From: an uncultured Bacilli bacterium
Lineage (GTDB): Bacteria; Bacillota_I; Bacilli_A; RF39; UBA660
Assembly: GCA_947632275.1 (NCBI GenBank)
Contig: CANROR010000018.1
Location: 1 to 17,589, forward strand
Direction of reading: 5' to 3'
DNA length: 17,589 nucleotides
Made by a program: the position numbers and the translations under genes. Positions 1 through 8,041 of this stretch are shown here, one piece after another. The notes under the pieces were generated by a model that saw only the letters and a list, made by a program, of their open reading frames with translations, was not told where the DNA came from and searched no databases. The number at the start of each line of letters is the position of its first letter. The first letter of the stretch is position 1.

Positions 1-73
1 TCAAAAAAAAAAAAAAAAAAACTAGGGTTTTGAAAAATTTTTAGTATTAGTTTACTTTTAGTTGACATAATTC
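1..73 (-). terminator. possible weak terminator or U-tract after the hydrogenase gene
   Basis: The 73 bases downstream of the hydrogenase stop end in a run of 19 A on the plus strand (3-21), which would be a 19-U tract in the minus-strand transcript. Only a weak AU-rich self-complementary stretch (AAAAATTTTT, about 35-44) precedes it, so this is not a convincing intrinsic terminator. A homopolymer this long is also prone to length error in assembly. Confidence 0.25.
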
Positions 74-1315
74 CTAATTTTGACAAGCAATTTTTTCTTT
101 TTCGTTATGTAATTTAACTTTCCCTTTATTGATAAAGGTTTGGTAAGCTTCTTTTATTTCTTCGTTTTCGTAACTTTCTTTGACTTTATTGATTTCATCA
201 TCTTGATATAAAGCTTTAATTCTTTTTTCACGAATTTCAGGTAATTTATTAATAGCGACAAGGCCTTGACCGGCCCCGCCAACGCAACCGCCAGGACAAG
301 TCATAACTTCGATGAAATCATAAGCATCTAATTTATCTTTTACTTCTTTTATAGTCGCTAGTTTGTTAATAACACCGACTTTAATTTGGTATTTTTTTAA
401 ATCAATAATGGTTTCTTTAAAATTCTTTTCGCCTCGTACCGCATTAAGTTCATAAAACTTTCGTGGCGCTTTTTCATGATTAATTAGATAATAAGCGGTA
501 CGAAGAACGGCTTCGGTAACGCCACCGGAAGCACCAAAGATTAAACCGGCCCCACTACCTTTACCTAAAAGTTTGTCAAATTCTTCATCTTTTAAAGTGT
601 TAAAATCAATATTCATTTCTTTTAACATTAACACTAGTTCACTCGTAGTAAGGCAAAAATCAACATCCGGATTATGATAAATTTCTTCCTTTTTTGATAC
701 ACATGGCGTTAAGGCTACTAAAATTATTTGGTTGGGATTAATTTCATAGAGCTCGGCATAATAACTTTTAACCATGGCCCCAATCATGCCAATCGGACTT
801 TTGCACGTACTAATATTTTCTTTTTTCTCGGGATAAAACTTTGAAACATAATTAACCCAAGAAGGACAACAACTCGTAAACATGGGTAAATTTTTTTGCG
901 TTTCTAACCGGTTAACTAATTCTTTTGCTTCTTCCATCACGGTTAAATCGGCACCAAAGGTCGTGTCAAAAACTTTGGCAAAGCCTAAAGCTTTTAAGGC
1001 ACTAACCATTTTGCCTTCTAAAAAAGAACCGGCTTCATAACCAAAAGCATCCCCAATCGCCACGCGAACCGCGGGAGATGTAATAACTACTACTTGATAA
1101 GATGTATCATGTAAATAATTTAAAACAGTTTTATAACAATATTTAGGTATTAAAGCCCCCGTTGGGCATGTTAAAAGACATTGCCCACAGTTAATGCAAT
1201 CATTTTTTAAATTATTATTTTCTTGACAAGTTTTTAAACACATTCCACAATGAATGCATCGCTCTTCAATTCGATCAATAGCTAAATTATTTTTACTAAC
1301 ACTTACTCTTTCCAT
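74..1315 (-). CDS. [FeFe]-hydrogenase family protein with two N-terminal [4Fe-4S] clusters
   Basis: Predicted iron-only hydrogenase catalytic subunit of 413 residues, a cytosolic fermentative enzyme or a hydrogenase-like sensor. Two ferredoxin-type Cys sets lie at C20/23/26/30 and C40/43/46/50 (the second ends CLLTCP). The H-cluster motifs follow: L1 TSCCPSW (147-153, C149 and C150), L2 TPCVSKKEE (203-211, C205) and L3 with C340 and C344 in EVMTCPGGCVGGAGQG. The stretch SGAGLIFGASGGVTEA (254-269) is typical of the family. All four expected H-cluster Cys ligands are present. The L2 Met of classical enzymes (MPCxxK) is Thr here, which points away from the best-studied prototypical group; subgroup assignment is inference. 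The start lies 1 base after the tetR stop with no clear Shine-Dalgarno, so translation is probably coupled to tetR. No maturation genes (hydE, hydF, hydG) are in the window. Family assignment is firm, physiological role less so. Confidence 0.9.
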   Translation of the reverse strand: MERVSVSKNNLAIDRIEERCIHCGMCLKTCQENNNLKNDCINCGQCLLTCPTGALIPKYCYKTVLNYLHDTSYQVVVITSPAVRVAIGDAFGYEAGSFLEGKMVSALKALGFAKVFDTTFGADLTVMEEAKELVNRLETQKNLPMFTSCCPSWVNYVSKFYPEKKENISTCKSPIGMIGAMVKSYYAELYEINPNQIILVALTPCVSKKEEIYHNPDVDFCLTTSELVLMLKEMNIDFNTLKDEEFDKLLGKGSGAGLIFGASGGVTEAVLRTAYYLINHEKAPRKFYELNAVRGEKNFKETIIDLKKYQIKVGVINKLATIKEVKDKLDAYDFIEVMTCPGGCVGGAGQGLVAINKLPEIREKRIKALYQDDEINKVKESYENEEIKEAYQTFINKGKVKLHNEKEKIACQN

Positions 1316-1316
1316 T

Positions 1317-1865
1317 TTATTTGGTTAATAACTTATACATTTTGACAAGTTTTACTAATAACTCCTTTTCATCTATATTAATATCATTGGTAGCAATTAA
1401 AGTGGCTAAACCATTAACATATAACCAATAATTCATGAATAAAGCTTTGGCATCTTCAAAACTATAACCATGTTTATTTACTAAATTAACAATAGTTGAT
1501 TGATTCCATTTTTCATCTAAAACATTATCTAAAGTTTGCCATTTTAAATTATTACTTAAAAATAACGAAATAAATAAATTTTTATACTTTTGGGCAAATT
1601 CAACATAAGCAATCGATAAAGTTAAAAGCGCCTTTTTACTATCAATCCGACTATTAATAAAGACATCATATTGCCGATAGATTTCTTTATAAATAGCTTC
1701 TTTTATTTCATCCATGCTTTTATACATCCGATATAAAGGTTTCGTAGATATACCTAATTCTTTAGCTAGACTCCGGGCATTAACCGAATTCCAACCATTA
1801 GCATTGACCATTTTCACAGCCGCTTTAATAACATTTTCATTTTTTATTTCTACTACTTTAGGCAT
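1317..1865 (-). CDS. TetR/AcrR-family transcriptional regulator
   Basis: A 182-residue one-component repressor-type protein. The N-terminal part (about 8-55) has the TetR helix-turn-helix pattern: an IKAAVKMVNANGW helix, then SLAKELGISTKPLYRMYKSMDEI, where GISTKPLYRMYKS is the recognition-helix region. The remainder is helical, as expected for a ligand-binding and dimerisation domain, but the ligand cannot be read from sequence. It starts at ATG 1865 with a strong AGGAGGT ribosome binding site about 8 bases upstream, and ends 1 base before the hydrogenase gene, so the two almost certainly form one operon. TetR proteins usually control their own or adjacent genes; control of the hydrogenase by this one is inference from that spacing. 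Confidence 0.9.
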   Translation of the reverse strand: MPKVVEIKNENVIKAAVKMVNANGWNSVNARSLAKELGISTKPLYRMYKSMDEIKEAIYKEIYRQYDVFINSRIDSKKALLTLSIAYVEFAQKYKNLFISLFLSNNLKWQTLDNVLDEKWNQSTIVNLVNKHGYSFEDAKALFMNYWLYVNGLATLIATNDINIDEKELLVKLVKMYKLLTK

Positions 1866-1898
1866 ATTATCTACCTCCTAATCGTAATTTCTGTTTTT

Positions 1899-1907
1899 AT
1901 TATATCA
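1899..1907 (-). promoter_or_regulatory. extended -10 promoter for tetR-hydrogenase
   Basis: Minus strand TGATATAAT is a perfect extended -10 (TG at 1907-1906, TATAAT at 1904-1899). The -35 position 17 bases upstream (1927-1922) reads TTTAAA, which is weak. The -35 area overlaps an imperfect inverted repeat TTTAA-6-TTAAA, a possible TetR operator. The region also overlaps the stop of the upstream 71-residue gene, and no terminator separates the two, so read-through is possible. Confidence 0.55.
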
Positions 1908-1928
1908 TAATTTTAAGCTTATTTAAAG

Positions 1929-2144
1929 TTATTCATCGAGCAATCCCAGATAGATATTTTTTCTTTTTTCTTGGGGAATTTCTAAATCTTTTAAAATGGC
2001 ATAAGCCGTTTCAATATCCATTTTTAAAAAACAATTAGGTTCTTGTAATATTTTTTGAATTAAAATTTGCTTTTCTTTTTTTTCCTTATCATTTTCATAT
2101 AATTTTAGTAATTTCGTATTTATAGTTTGTAATTTTTCAATCAT
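1929..2144 (-). CDS. small hypothetical helical protein, coupled to the transglutaminase-like gene
   Basis: A 71-residue protein of unknown function. It is mostly charged and predicted helical: an N-terminal Lys/Glu-rich segment (1-35) followed by a compact motif FLKMDIETAYAILKDLEIP (39-57). It has no signal peptide, membrane segment or Cys pair (single C38). Its ATG overlaps the TGA stop of the 561-residue gene in an ATGA junction, and an AGGAGG ribosome binding site sits 10 bases upstream inside the end of that gene. This tight coupling suggests a partner, regulator or chaperone of the upstream product made in a related amount. No family is recognised; an inhibitor or immunity-like role is possible but unsupported. 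Confidence 0.75.
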   Translation of the reverse strand: MIEKLQTINTKLLKLYENDKEKKEKQILIQKILQEPNCFLKMDIETAYAILKDLEIPQEKRKNIYLGLLDE

Positions 2145-3826
2145 TTATAAAAACCTCCTAAACCGGGAATAACCCCATCCCCTAGATAATTAAACGTATT
2201 ATTAGAAAGACGGGCAAAAATTTCTTTAGAAGTCATCGTTATTTTTTCTTCATTCGGATTATATAAATAATAAATATTATCGCGCGGATATTCTTTTATT
2301 CCTTTCGGATTCACGGTAATGATAACCGAAGCCCGAATTTGGTTAGTTTCTTTATTACCAATTATTTTAATATCAATAATGTCATCTAATTCGTCAATAG
2401 TAAATAAGATTTTTTCTAAATGTAATAAATATGATAAATGATCAATCCCCTCTTTTTTAATGGCTTGAAGTTTTTGAAAAAAGATATCAAAACGTTCGGC
2501 AAAAGGGATTTCTTCGATTTTTTGTTTACTCCGATATTCGGCAATAACTTCCGCGAAAGATGGCTCTGGCATCGGAAATTCCTCAATACTTTTTTCTTTT
2601 AAAGCAATATTTTCATATACTTGATTAAGCATTTTTTTAAATTCACCTTTGGTTTTCGCATTTTTATTTTGACAAACTAAACCATGTAAAGGAAAATTAA
2701 ATTTAGCTTCCGCGATATCCCCTTTTAAAATGGAAGTCACGGAATCGGCCAAAACTAAAAACTGACCAACGCGAAATACTAAATTAGCATGACCACCGCC
2801 AAATTTTTCTTGAAATACTTGATCGGTTTCAAAATTAATCCCCAATTCTGCTAAAAATTTACCATAAAGAGCATTAAATTCATAACAAACTACTTTATTT
2901 TGCTTGGGACTTATTTGGGAAAGGCGCGCAATATCATCATGAATTTTAGTTAGTTCAGCACTTTGTTTACTCGCGTAAAATTCTTCATCATACGTTAAAA
3001 TCTTACACATTTTAATATAAATATAGATGGCTTTTTCTAAAAGTGAATATTCTTGAGGTAAATCTATTAAAACTGCTGCATGTAAATCGGGATTAATTGT
3101 AAATTTCGCAATATTTGGATCTTTGGTTTTTAAAATCTTATTAACTGCTTGAAAATCAATTAAAGTATAATTTTTTATATCTTGTAAATGTTTTAAAAAT
3201 TCTTCAGGAAAAAGATAACTATCTAAAATTAAAGGACTAAAAAATTTGCTTAAAGCATACATAAAATATTTTTTATCTACTCCCTTTAAAACTTTAATAT
3301 CTTCATTTAAACAAACATGGACAAATTCCCAAGTATCTAAAGTTAAAAAAGTAATAAAATCTTCAATTTTAAAAGTATACATTTTATCTTCAATCGTAAT
3401 ATTAAAAAGTTTAGAAGCATAATCTTCTTGAAATTTTTGAAAGGATACTTGATTTTCGAAAAAGCCTAAACGCGTTTTTATTTCTTCACTTAAAGTATCT
3501 TTATTAAAAACTTTTACTAAGGCTTTAGCAATTTCACTTTTATTTAGTTCAATTCGGCCTAAAGTATCACCTTGGGCAATATAACAAATTCTTATAGTTT
3601 CCAATTTTCCTTCTAAAAGTCTAGTTACATAATCATAAAATTCATCTTTTAAAATTAAATCTTTTAAAAGTTCAATACTTATCGAACTCGTATAATTATA
3701 TTTTATTTTTGCACTTGCATTATAGGCTTTATAATCTTTTTCCGTTAATAAAATGGTTGACTTTTGGGTAAATTGTAAATACGGATATTTTTCTAATAAT
3801 TCGTTAATAGTCAAATCTTCATCCAT
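2141..3826 (-). CDS. predicted transglutaminase/papain-fold protein of unknown role
   Basis: A 561-residue protein with no signal peptide or membrane segment, so probably cytosolic. Residues 260-375 look like a transglutaminase core: a helix LLEKAIYIYIKMCKILTYD (262-280), the Cys helix VVCYEFNALYGKFLAELGI (312-330, C314), then GGGHANLVF (343-351, H346) and FLVLADSVT (356-364, D361). Order and spacing match the Cys-His-Asp triad of the transglutaminase-like superfamily (CxxF...LGI...HA...D), so the site appears intact. The first 260 residues and residues 376-561 are helix-rich and unrecognised. The start at ATG 3826 has only a weak GTAGGG ribosome binding site and a short leader. The gene overlaps the 71-residue gene by 4 bases. 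Activity could be protease, peptidase, transamidase or deamidase; sequence alone does not decide. Fold call fairly confident, function unknown. Confidence 0.8.
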   Translation of the reverse strand: MDEDLTINELLEKYPYLQFTQKSTILLTEKDYKAYNASAKIKYNYTSSISIELLKDLILKDEFYDYVTRLLEGKLETIRICYIAQGDTLGRIELNKSEIAKALVKVFNKDTLSEEIKTRLGFFENQVSFQKFQEDYASKLFNITIEDKMYTFKIEDFITFLTLDTWEFVHVCLNEDIKVLKGVDKKYFMYALSKFFSPLILDSYLFPEEFLKHLQDIKNYTLIDFQAVNKILKTKDPNIAKFTINPDLHAAVLIDLPQEYSLLEKAIYIYIKMCKILTYDEEFYASKQSAELTKIHDDIARLSQISPKQNKVVCYEFNALYGKFLAELGINFETDQVFQEKFGGGHANLVFRVGQFLVLADSVTSILKGDIAEAKFNFPLHGLVCQNKNAKTKGEFKKMLNQVYENIALKEKSIEEFPMPEPSFAEVIAEYRSKQKIEEIPFAERFDIFFQKLQAIKKEGIDHLSYLLHLEKILFTIDELDDIIDIKIIGNKETNQIRASVIITVNPKGIKEYPRDNIYYLYNPNEEKITMTSKEIFARLSNNTFNYLGDGVIPGLGGFYK

Positions 3827-3849
3827 ATTTTACCCTACTTTCTTTTACT

Positions 3850-3858
3850 ATTTTATCA
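3850..3858 (-). promoter_or_regulatory. extended -10 promoter for the transglutaminase-like gene
   Basis: Minus strand TGATAAAAT gives an extended -10 (TG at 3858-3857, TAAAAT at 3855-3850), one mismatch from TATAAT. No good -35 is visible because the upstream bases are the U-tract of the pheT terminator. Transcription would start about 16 bases before the ATG. Confidence 0.45.
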
Positions 3859-3860
3859 TG

Positions 3861-3890
3861 AAAAAAGAAAAAAGAAAACTTTTCGTTTTC
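3861..3890 (-). terminator. weak intrinsic terminator after pheT
   Basis: Directly after the pheT stop, the minus strand has GAAAAC-GAAAA-GTTTTC (6-bp stem, 3890-3874) followed by TTTTTTCTTTTTT (3873-3861). The stem is short and AU-rich, so termination may be partial and some transcripts may run into the next gene. Confidence 0.55.
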
Positions 3891-3891
3891 C

Positions 3892-6216
3892 TTATTCCAT
3901 AATATCTAAATTATTATTTTTGATATGTTCAATAAATCTTTCTTTAAACTTTTGTAAATCATTTTGTTCTAAAGTTTTATTATTGCTACCTAAAGTATAG
4001 CGAAGCGTATATTTATTTTCATAAATCCCCATAAGTTTTCGATTAATAATTAAATTAGATTTAAAATCATCTAAAACTTTCGTTAAATAAGCATATTTTT
4101 GATTATTCACAATAACCGTATAATCTAAATTAACCGTCGGATATTTACTTATTTCTTGCGCTAAAATGTTTTTTTTGGCTAAAGCAACATATTTATCAAA
4201 ATCAATTTCGATAGTGACAATGGCTTTTTTCTTGGCAATCTTATTCGTATATTTTTTCTTTAAAACATCTATTTTTCCAACGACATCATCTTCAAGTATT
4301 ATTTCTTTACTTAAAGCTTCATCATAATATGATAAAGTATTATGATTTTCTTGGAAATGAACATCTTTATTTTTTAAAGTTTTAAAAATATACTTAGCTA
4401 TCTTTTTGGCTTCATTATACATAGTCTCGATATTTTTTTCTTCATCGGCTATAATTATACTTAAGATGCGATTCGTTTCTTTATTTTTAAAAATAGAACC
4501 AATTTCAAATATTTTCAAAGCATTATAATTTTTTAAGTTAAGATTAACAATATTCATTAACGATAAACTTAAATCATCTCTTAAAATATTATTTTCTTGT
4601 TTACCTAATAATTTAATGCCATCTTTTTCAATTCCTAGTTCTTTTAATAAATTAGTATCATACCACACATAACTATGTACTTCGTGCATATCGTACTTGG
4701 TAGCTAACAATCTTTTTACTTCATATTCTTGGGTAAAGACATTTTCGTGTTCTTTAACGGTAAGTTCGAGTTTTAAAGGCTTAGCTTCTAAGTTTTCAAA
4801 ACCATAAAGCCGGGCAATTTCTTCGATTAAGTCTTGTTCAATAAAGACATCTTTCGTATGTCGAAAAGTAGGAACCGTTACTTCGTAGACGTCCTTTTTC
4901 ACTTCTACTTTAAAGGCTAATTTTTCTAAAATCCTTTTTACTTCTTCATCACTTAAATCTTTATTCATATAAGTTTTTAACGTATCTTTATGTAAAGTAA
5001 TATGACCTTCTAAAAAAGGATGCGGATAAACATCAGTCAAATTGGAAGCAATAACTAAATCCGGATTTTCCCGTCTTAATAAGTATAATAATCTTTTTAA
5101 TGCCAAATCCGTCATATTCGGATCTAATGATTTTTCATACCGGGCTGATGCTTCCGTTCTTAAACCTAAAGCTACCGCAGTTTTCCGAATAGAACCGGCA
5201 TTAAAGGTTGCACTTTCTAAAAAGACAGATGTTGTATCCTCTAAAATTTCACTATCAAGACCACCCATGACGCCGGCGATTCCAAAATATTTTGGGCCAT
5301 TTTTAATCATTAACATATCTTTGGTTAAATGTCTTTCCGTATCATCTAAAGTGGTATAAGTATCGCCATCTTTAGCCGTATCGACTTCAATACTTTTAAC
5401 TACTCTAGCATCAAAAGCATGCATTGGTTGGCCTAGTTCAAGCATTAAATAATTGGTTAAATCGACTAACAACGAAATCGAACGCATGCCCACATAATAT
5501 AAAAATATTTGCATGTCTAAAGGCGTTTTGTTATTTAAAATATTTTCTAATTTTAAACCACAATACCGATAACACAAATCACTATTTTTGATTTTAATAT
5601 CTAAATCTTGTTTATCATTTTTTACTTCTTCAATATCTAAAGGTAAAAGTTCATGATTCGTGATGGCCGCGATTTCGCGCGCAATACCATAGTGCCCCCA
5701 AAGATCAGGACGATTCGTTAAACTTTTATTATCAATTTCCACGATAATATCTTCAATTGGTAAATAAGATTTAATATCGCGACCATTTTCCCATTCTTGA
5801 GGAAGTTCTAATATGCCTGAGTGATCATCGCTTATCGCTAGTTCCTTACCACTACAACACATCCCATTCGAAGTAACGCCCCGAAGCGGTCGAGCCGTTA
5901 TTTCGATATTATCAATATGGCCCCCGACTTGCACTAAAGCGGTTTTTAAACCAACACGGACATTCGGCGCCCCACAGACTACTTGAACTAAGTCTTTCTT
6001 CCCCACATCCATTTGTAAAACGTGCATATGGTCACTGTCGGGATGTTCCACACATTCTTTAATTTCGGCCACAATGACGCCATCAAAGGTGTTACCTACA
6101 ACTTTGACGCTTTCCACTTCGGCACACCGAATTGTAAAAGTATCCCAAATCTTTAGAAAATCAATTTTATCACTATTTTTAATATGCGTTTTTAATTTAT
6201 TACAAGATATTAACAT
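3892..6216 (-). CDS. pheT: phenylalanyl-tRNA synthetase beta subunit
   Basis: Beta chain of the (alpha-beta)2 enzyme that charges tRNA-Phe; 774 residues, slightly short for the family. Domains in order: N-terminal B1 region; tRNA-binding OB fold (about 40-150, with DGVIVAEI, HPDSDHMHVLQMDVG and VVCGAPNVR); B3/B4 editing region (about 210-390, including LVDLTNYLMLELGQPMHAFD and GIAGVMGG); B5 (about 400-475); the class II-like core; and a C-terminal FDX-ACB anticodon-binding domain (about 690-774) beginning SKYPTVNLDYTVIV. The start ATG at 6216 has a GGAGG site 5 bases upstream and lies 9 bases after the pheS stop, so both subunits come from one T-box-controlled transcript. No disruption is seen. 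Confidence 0.98.
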   Translation of the reverse strand: MLISCNKLKTHIKNSDKIDFLKIWDTFTIRCAEVESVKVVGNTFDGVIVAEIKECVEHPDSDHMHVLQMDVGKKDLVQVVCGAPNVRVGLKTALVQVGGHIDNIEITARPLRGVTSNGMCCSGKELAISDDHSGILELPQEWENGRDIKSYLPIEDIIVEIDNKSLTNRPDLWGHYGIAREIAAITNHELLPLDIEEVKNDKQDLDIKIKNSDLCYRYCGLKLENILNNKTPLDMQIFLYYVGMRSISLLVDLTNYLMLELGQPMHAFDARVVKSIEVDTAKDGDTYTTLDDTERHLTKDMLMIKNGPKYFGIAGVMGGLDSEILEDTTSVFLESATFNAGSIRKTAVALGLRTEASARYEKSLDPNMTDLALKRLLYLLRRENPDLVIASNLTDVYPHPFLEGHITLHKDTLKTYMNKDLSDEEVKRILEKLAFKVEVKKDVYEVTVPTFRHTKDVFIEQDLIEEIARLYGFENLEAKPLKLELTVKEHENVFTQEYEVKRLLATKYDMHEVHSYVWYDTNLLKELGIEKDGIKLLGKQENNILRDDLSLSLMNIVNLNLKNYNALKIFEIGSIFKNKETNRILSIIIADEEKNIETMYNEAKKIAKYIFKTLKNKDVHFQENHNTLSYYDEALSKEIILEDDVVGKIDVLKKKYTNKIAKKKAIVTIEIDFDKYVALAKKNILAQEISKYPTVNLDYTVIVNNQKYAYLTKVLDDFKSNLIINRKLMGIYENKYTLRYTLGSNNKTLEQNDLQKFKERFIEHIKNNNLDIME

Positions 6217-6225
6217 ATGGCCTCC

Positions 6226-7233
6226 TTAATCTATTCTAAATTTTTCTAAGTACCTAACATCACCCGAATTAAGTACCCGAATATCATTTATTTTATATTT
6301 CATCATGGCTAAACGAGTTAAACCTAAACCAAAAGCAAAGCCGTTATAAACATTTGGATCAATGCCCCCGGCTTTTAAAACGTTAGGATGAATCATCCCC
6401 CCGGGCACGAGTTCAATCCAACCACTGTTTTTACAAGTAGGACAACCTTTGCCATCACAAATAAGACAACTACAATCAAGTTCATAACTAGGTTCGGTAA
6501 ATGGGAAAAAGCCAGGACGTAAACGAACCTTTACGTCTTTATGAAAGACTTCTCGCAATAATTCTTGCATAACTCCGATTAAATTTTCAATAGAAATATT
6601 TTTATCAATAACCATGCCTTCTAATTGAAAGAACGTATTTTCATGTGAGGCATCCAAGTCTTCATTTCGAAAAACTCGGCCAGGAACACAAATGCGAAGT
6701 GGTGCCCCATATTTTTCCATCGCCCGAACTTGCACCCCACTGGTATGGGTTCTTAAAAGTTTATCATTATCTAAATAATAAGTATCTTGCATATCGCGCG
6801 CGGGATGATCTTTCGGAATATTTAAGGCTTCAAAATTATAATATTCCGAATCCATTTCAGGGCCACTGACAATCGTAAAGCCCATTTTCTTTAAGGCATC
6901 AGTTACTTCTTTGGCAATAATAGTCACCGGATGAAGGGACCCTGATTCCACTTCATAATCAACAGTATCATCAAAATTTACTTCCACCTTATTTTCTAAA
7001 TTTTCGAGTGCTTCACTAACAATATTTTCTAATTCTTTTTTCGTCGTATTAATTAGGCTACCATATTGTCTTTTTTCTTCGACACTCATATCTTTTAAAG
7101 AAGCTAAAAGTTCCATAATCCGGCTTTTCTTCCCAACATATTTGCTTTTAACATTTAAGCAATCGGCTTCTTTCGTACAATTTTTAAGCTCCATTTGTAA
7201 ATTTTCTTTTAATAATTCTAGTTCTTTTTCCAT
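6226..7233 (-). CDS. pheS: phenylalanyl-tRNA synthetase alpha subunit
   Basis: Catalytic alpha chain, a class II synthetase of 335 residues. An N-terminal coiled coil (1-85) contacts tRNA. The catalytic domain follows: HPVT near 101, GPEMDSEYYNFEALNIPKDHPARDMQDT (124-151), motif 2 RVFRNEDLDASHENTFFQLEG (186-206) and motif 3 FGLGLTRLAMMKYKINDIR (301-319). A Cys cluster (C254, C256, C259, C264, C267) precedes GWIELVPGGMIHPNVL, as in many Firmicute PheS proteins. I chose ATG 7233 because AAGGAGG sits 7 bases upstream and the protein then begins MEKELELLKENLQ; an in-frame ATG at 7299 lies inside the T-box sequence and is not used. Confidence 0.97.
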   Translation of the reverse strand: MEKELELLKENLQMELKNCTKEADCLNVKSKYVGKKSRIMELLASLKDMSVEEKRQYGSLINTTKKELENIVSEALENLENKVEVNFDDTVDYEVESGSLHPVTIIAKEVTDALKKMGFTIVSGPEMDSEYYNFEALNIPKDHPARDMQDTYYLDNDKLLRTHTSGVQVRAMEKYGAPLRICVPGRVFRNEDLDASHENTFFQLEGMVIDKNISIENLIGVMQELLREVFHKDVKVRLRPGFFPFTEPSYELDCSCLICDGKGCPTCKNSGWIELVPGGMIHPNVLKAGGIDPNVYNGFAFGLGLTRLAMMKYKINDIRVLNSGDVRYLEKFRID

Positions 7234-7252
7234 ATTTTCCTCCTTAAAAATT

Positions 7253-7310
7253 AAAAAAATCCATAAACTATTAAGGACGAGTTTAACCCGCGGTACCACC
7301 TTAGTTTATG
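7253..7310 (-). terminator. T-box terminator hairpin before pheS
   Basis: The minus-strand stem CATAAACTA (7310-7302) pairs with TAGTTTATG (7270-7262), extended by AGG/CCT across a small bulge, and is followed by seven T (7259-7253). It sequesters the 5' part of the T-box and so excludes the antiterminator. Confidence 0.9.
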
Positions 7311-7463
7311 AATTATTTCATACACTTTAAACGATAAGGGATTTAGCCCAAAATTACTCCCTAAATGAAATTCATTTTACTAACCATTTAAATACTTCCA
7401 GCCTCGGTATTTTTCTCTTTCAAACTTTATAGTAAAACTACTAAATTAGTTCTTCGTAATTTC
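7253..7463 (-). ncRNA. phenylalanine T-box leader of pheST
   Basis: A tRNA-sensing transcription attenuator. The T-box sequence AAGGTGGTACCGCGG lies at 7302-7288. The antiterminator pairs TAAGG with CCTTA around the TGGTACC bulge (UGGU pairs with an uncharged tRNA acceptor end) plus an inner helix GCGGGU/ACUCGU. Stem I has TTTTACTA (7437-7430) pairing with TAGTAAAA (7382-7375) and CTAA pairing with TTAG (7364-7361), leaving an internal loop that contains UUC followed by A (7369-7367), a Phe codon matching the downstream genes. The competing terminator is a 9-bp stem CATAAACTA/TAGTTTATG plus U7. With charged tRNA-Phe the terminator forms; with uncharged tRNA pheST is expressed. The 5' limit assumes the promoter just upstream. 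Confidence 0.95.
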
Positions 7464-7469
7464 CTTAAT

Positions 7470-7498
7470 ATTTTATCAATTTTTCTAATAATATGCAA
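7470..7498 (-). promoter_or_regulatory. promoter of the pheST T-box operon
   Basis: TTGCAT (7498-7493), a 17-base spacer and TAAAAT (7475-7470) with an extended TGA in front. It starts 3 bases after the lepB stop and would place the transcript start near 7463, just ahead of Stem I. No terminator separates lepB from it. Confidence 0.7.
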
Positions 7499-7500
7499 CT

Positions 7501-7974
7501 CTATTTAATTATTTTCCCAATTATTTCAGAAATTTTAATAGTTCCTTGTTCTCTGGAATCAATACTTTCATTACGATTATCGCCAAGCACAAAGACCTCC
7601 CCTTCCGGCACCTTTAATTTATCAAAGGTTTCATTAGCCAACATCTTTTCTTTTAAATAGGGTTCTGCGATTTCCTGATTATCACGATACAAAATGCCAT
7701 CTTTTATTTCAATAGTTTGGCCGGCAGTTGCTATAACTCTTTTAATAATTTTCGTTTTTTTCCCATTATTAACGGTTATAATATCGGCCACAATTAAATC
7801 ATCAACTTTATAATTTTTAACTTTCTTTTGCATTAAATGATATTCATTATTTTTTAAAGTTGGTTCCATTGAATAACCATTTATTCTTACTAAACCATAA
7901 AAATTATTAACGATTAAAGCTAAAACTAAACCAATAAAAGCAAAAATAATTGTTAAAATAAAATTTCTTTTCAT
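7501..7974 (-). CDS. lepB: type I signal peptidase
   Basis: A 157-residue S26-family peptidase that cleaves signal peptides on the outer face of the membrane. One N-terminal membrane segment (about 5-25) is followed by the catalytic Ser box INGYSMEPTL (31-40, S35), the Lys box KIIKRVIATAGQ (75-86, K78 as general base) and box E GDNRNESIDSR (131-141). It is compact, like single-pass Gram-positive SipS-type enzymes. No Shine-Dalgarno is visible; a possible extended -10, TGTTAAAAT (7996-7988), lies so close to the ATG that the mRNA would be almost leaderless. It diverges from the surface-protein gene at 8115. Intact and confidently assigned; which proteins it processes is not shown. Confidence 0.95.
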   Translation of the reverse strand: MKRNFILTIIFAFIGLVLALIVNNFYGLVRINGYSMEPTLKNNEYHLMQKKVKNYKVDDLIVADIITVNNGKKTKIIKRVIATAGQTIEIKDGILYRDNQEIAEPYLKEKMLANETFDKLKVPEGEVFVLGDNRNESIDSREQGTIKISEIIGKIIK

Positions 7975-8041
7975 AAATATCGCTTTTATTTTAACATGAA
8001 TAATCCTAAATAGTAAATGTCAGAAAAAATAATATAATAAT

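Noticed and set aside
3..21. 19-A homopolymer as a regulatory element
   Set aside because: No stable hairpin precedes it, and it could reflect assembly or strand-end effects; kept only as a weak terminator candidate.
2141..2144. Mycoplasma-type code with TGA as Trp
   Set aside because: All long genes run without internal TGA, Trp codons checked are TGG, and TGA serves as a stop here in the ATGA overlap.
5042..5359. Plus-strand open frame inside pheT
   Set aside because: Antisense to a conserved domain of pheT, with no ribosome binding site or recognisable product.
7234..7299. N-terminal extension of pheS from an in-frame ATG at 7299
   Set aside because: It lies within the T-box and terminator, has no ribosome binding site, and the downstream ATG at 7233 has AAGGAGG and gives the normal N-terminus.
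6645..7330. Plus-strand open frames opposite pheS and the T-box
   Set aside because: They are shadows of the conserved pheS frame and of structured leader RNA, with no translation signals.
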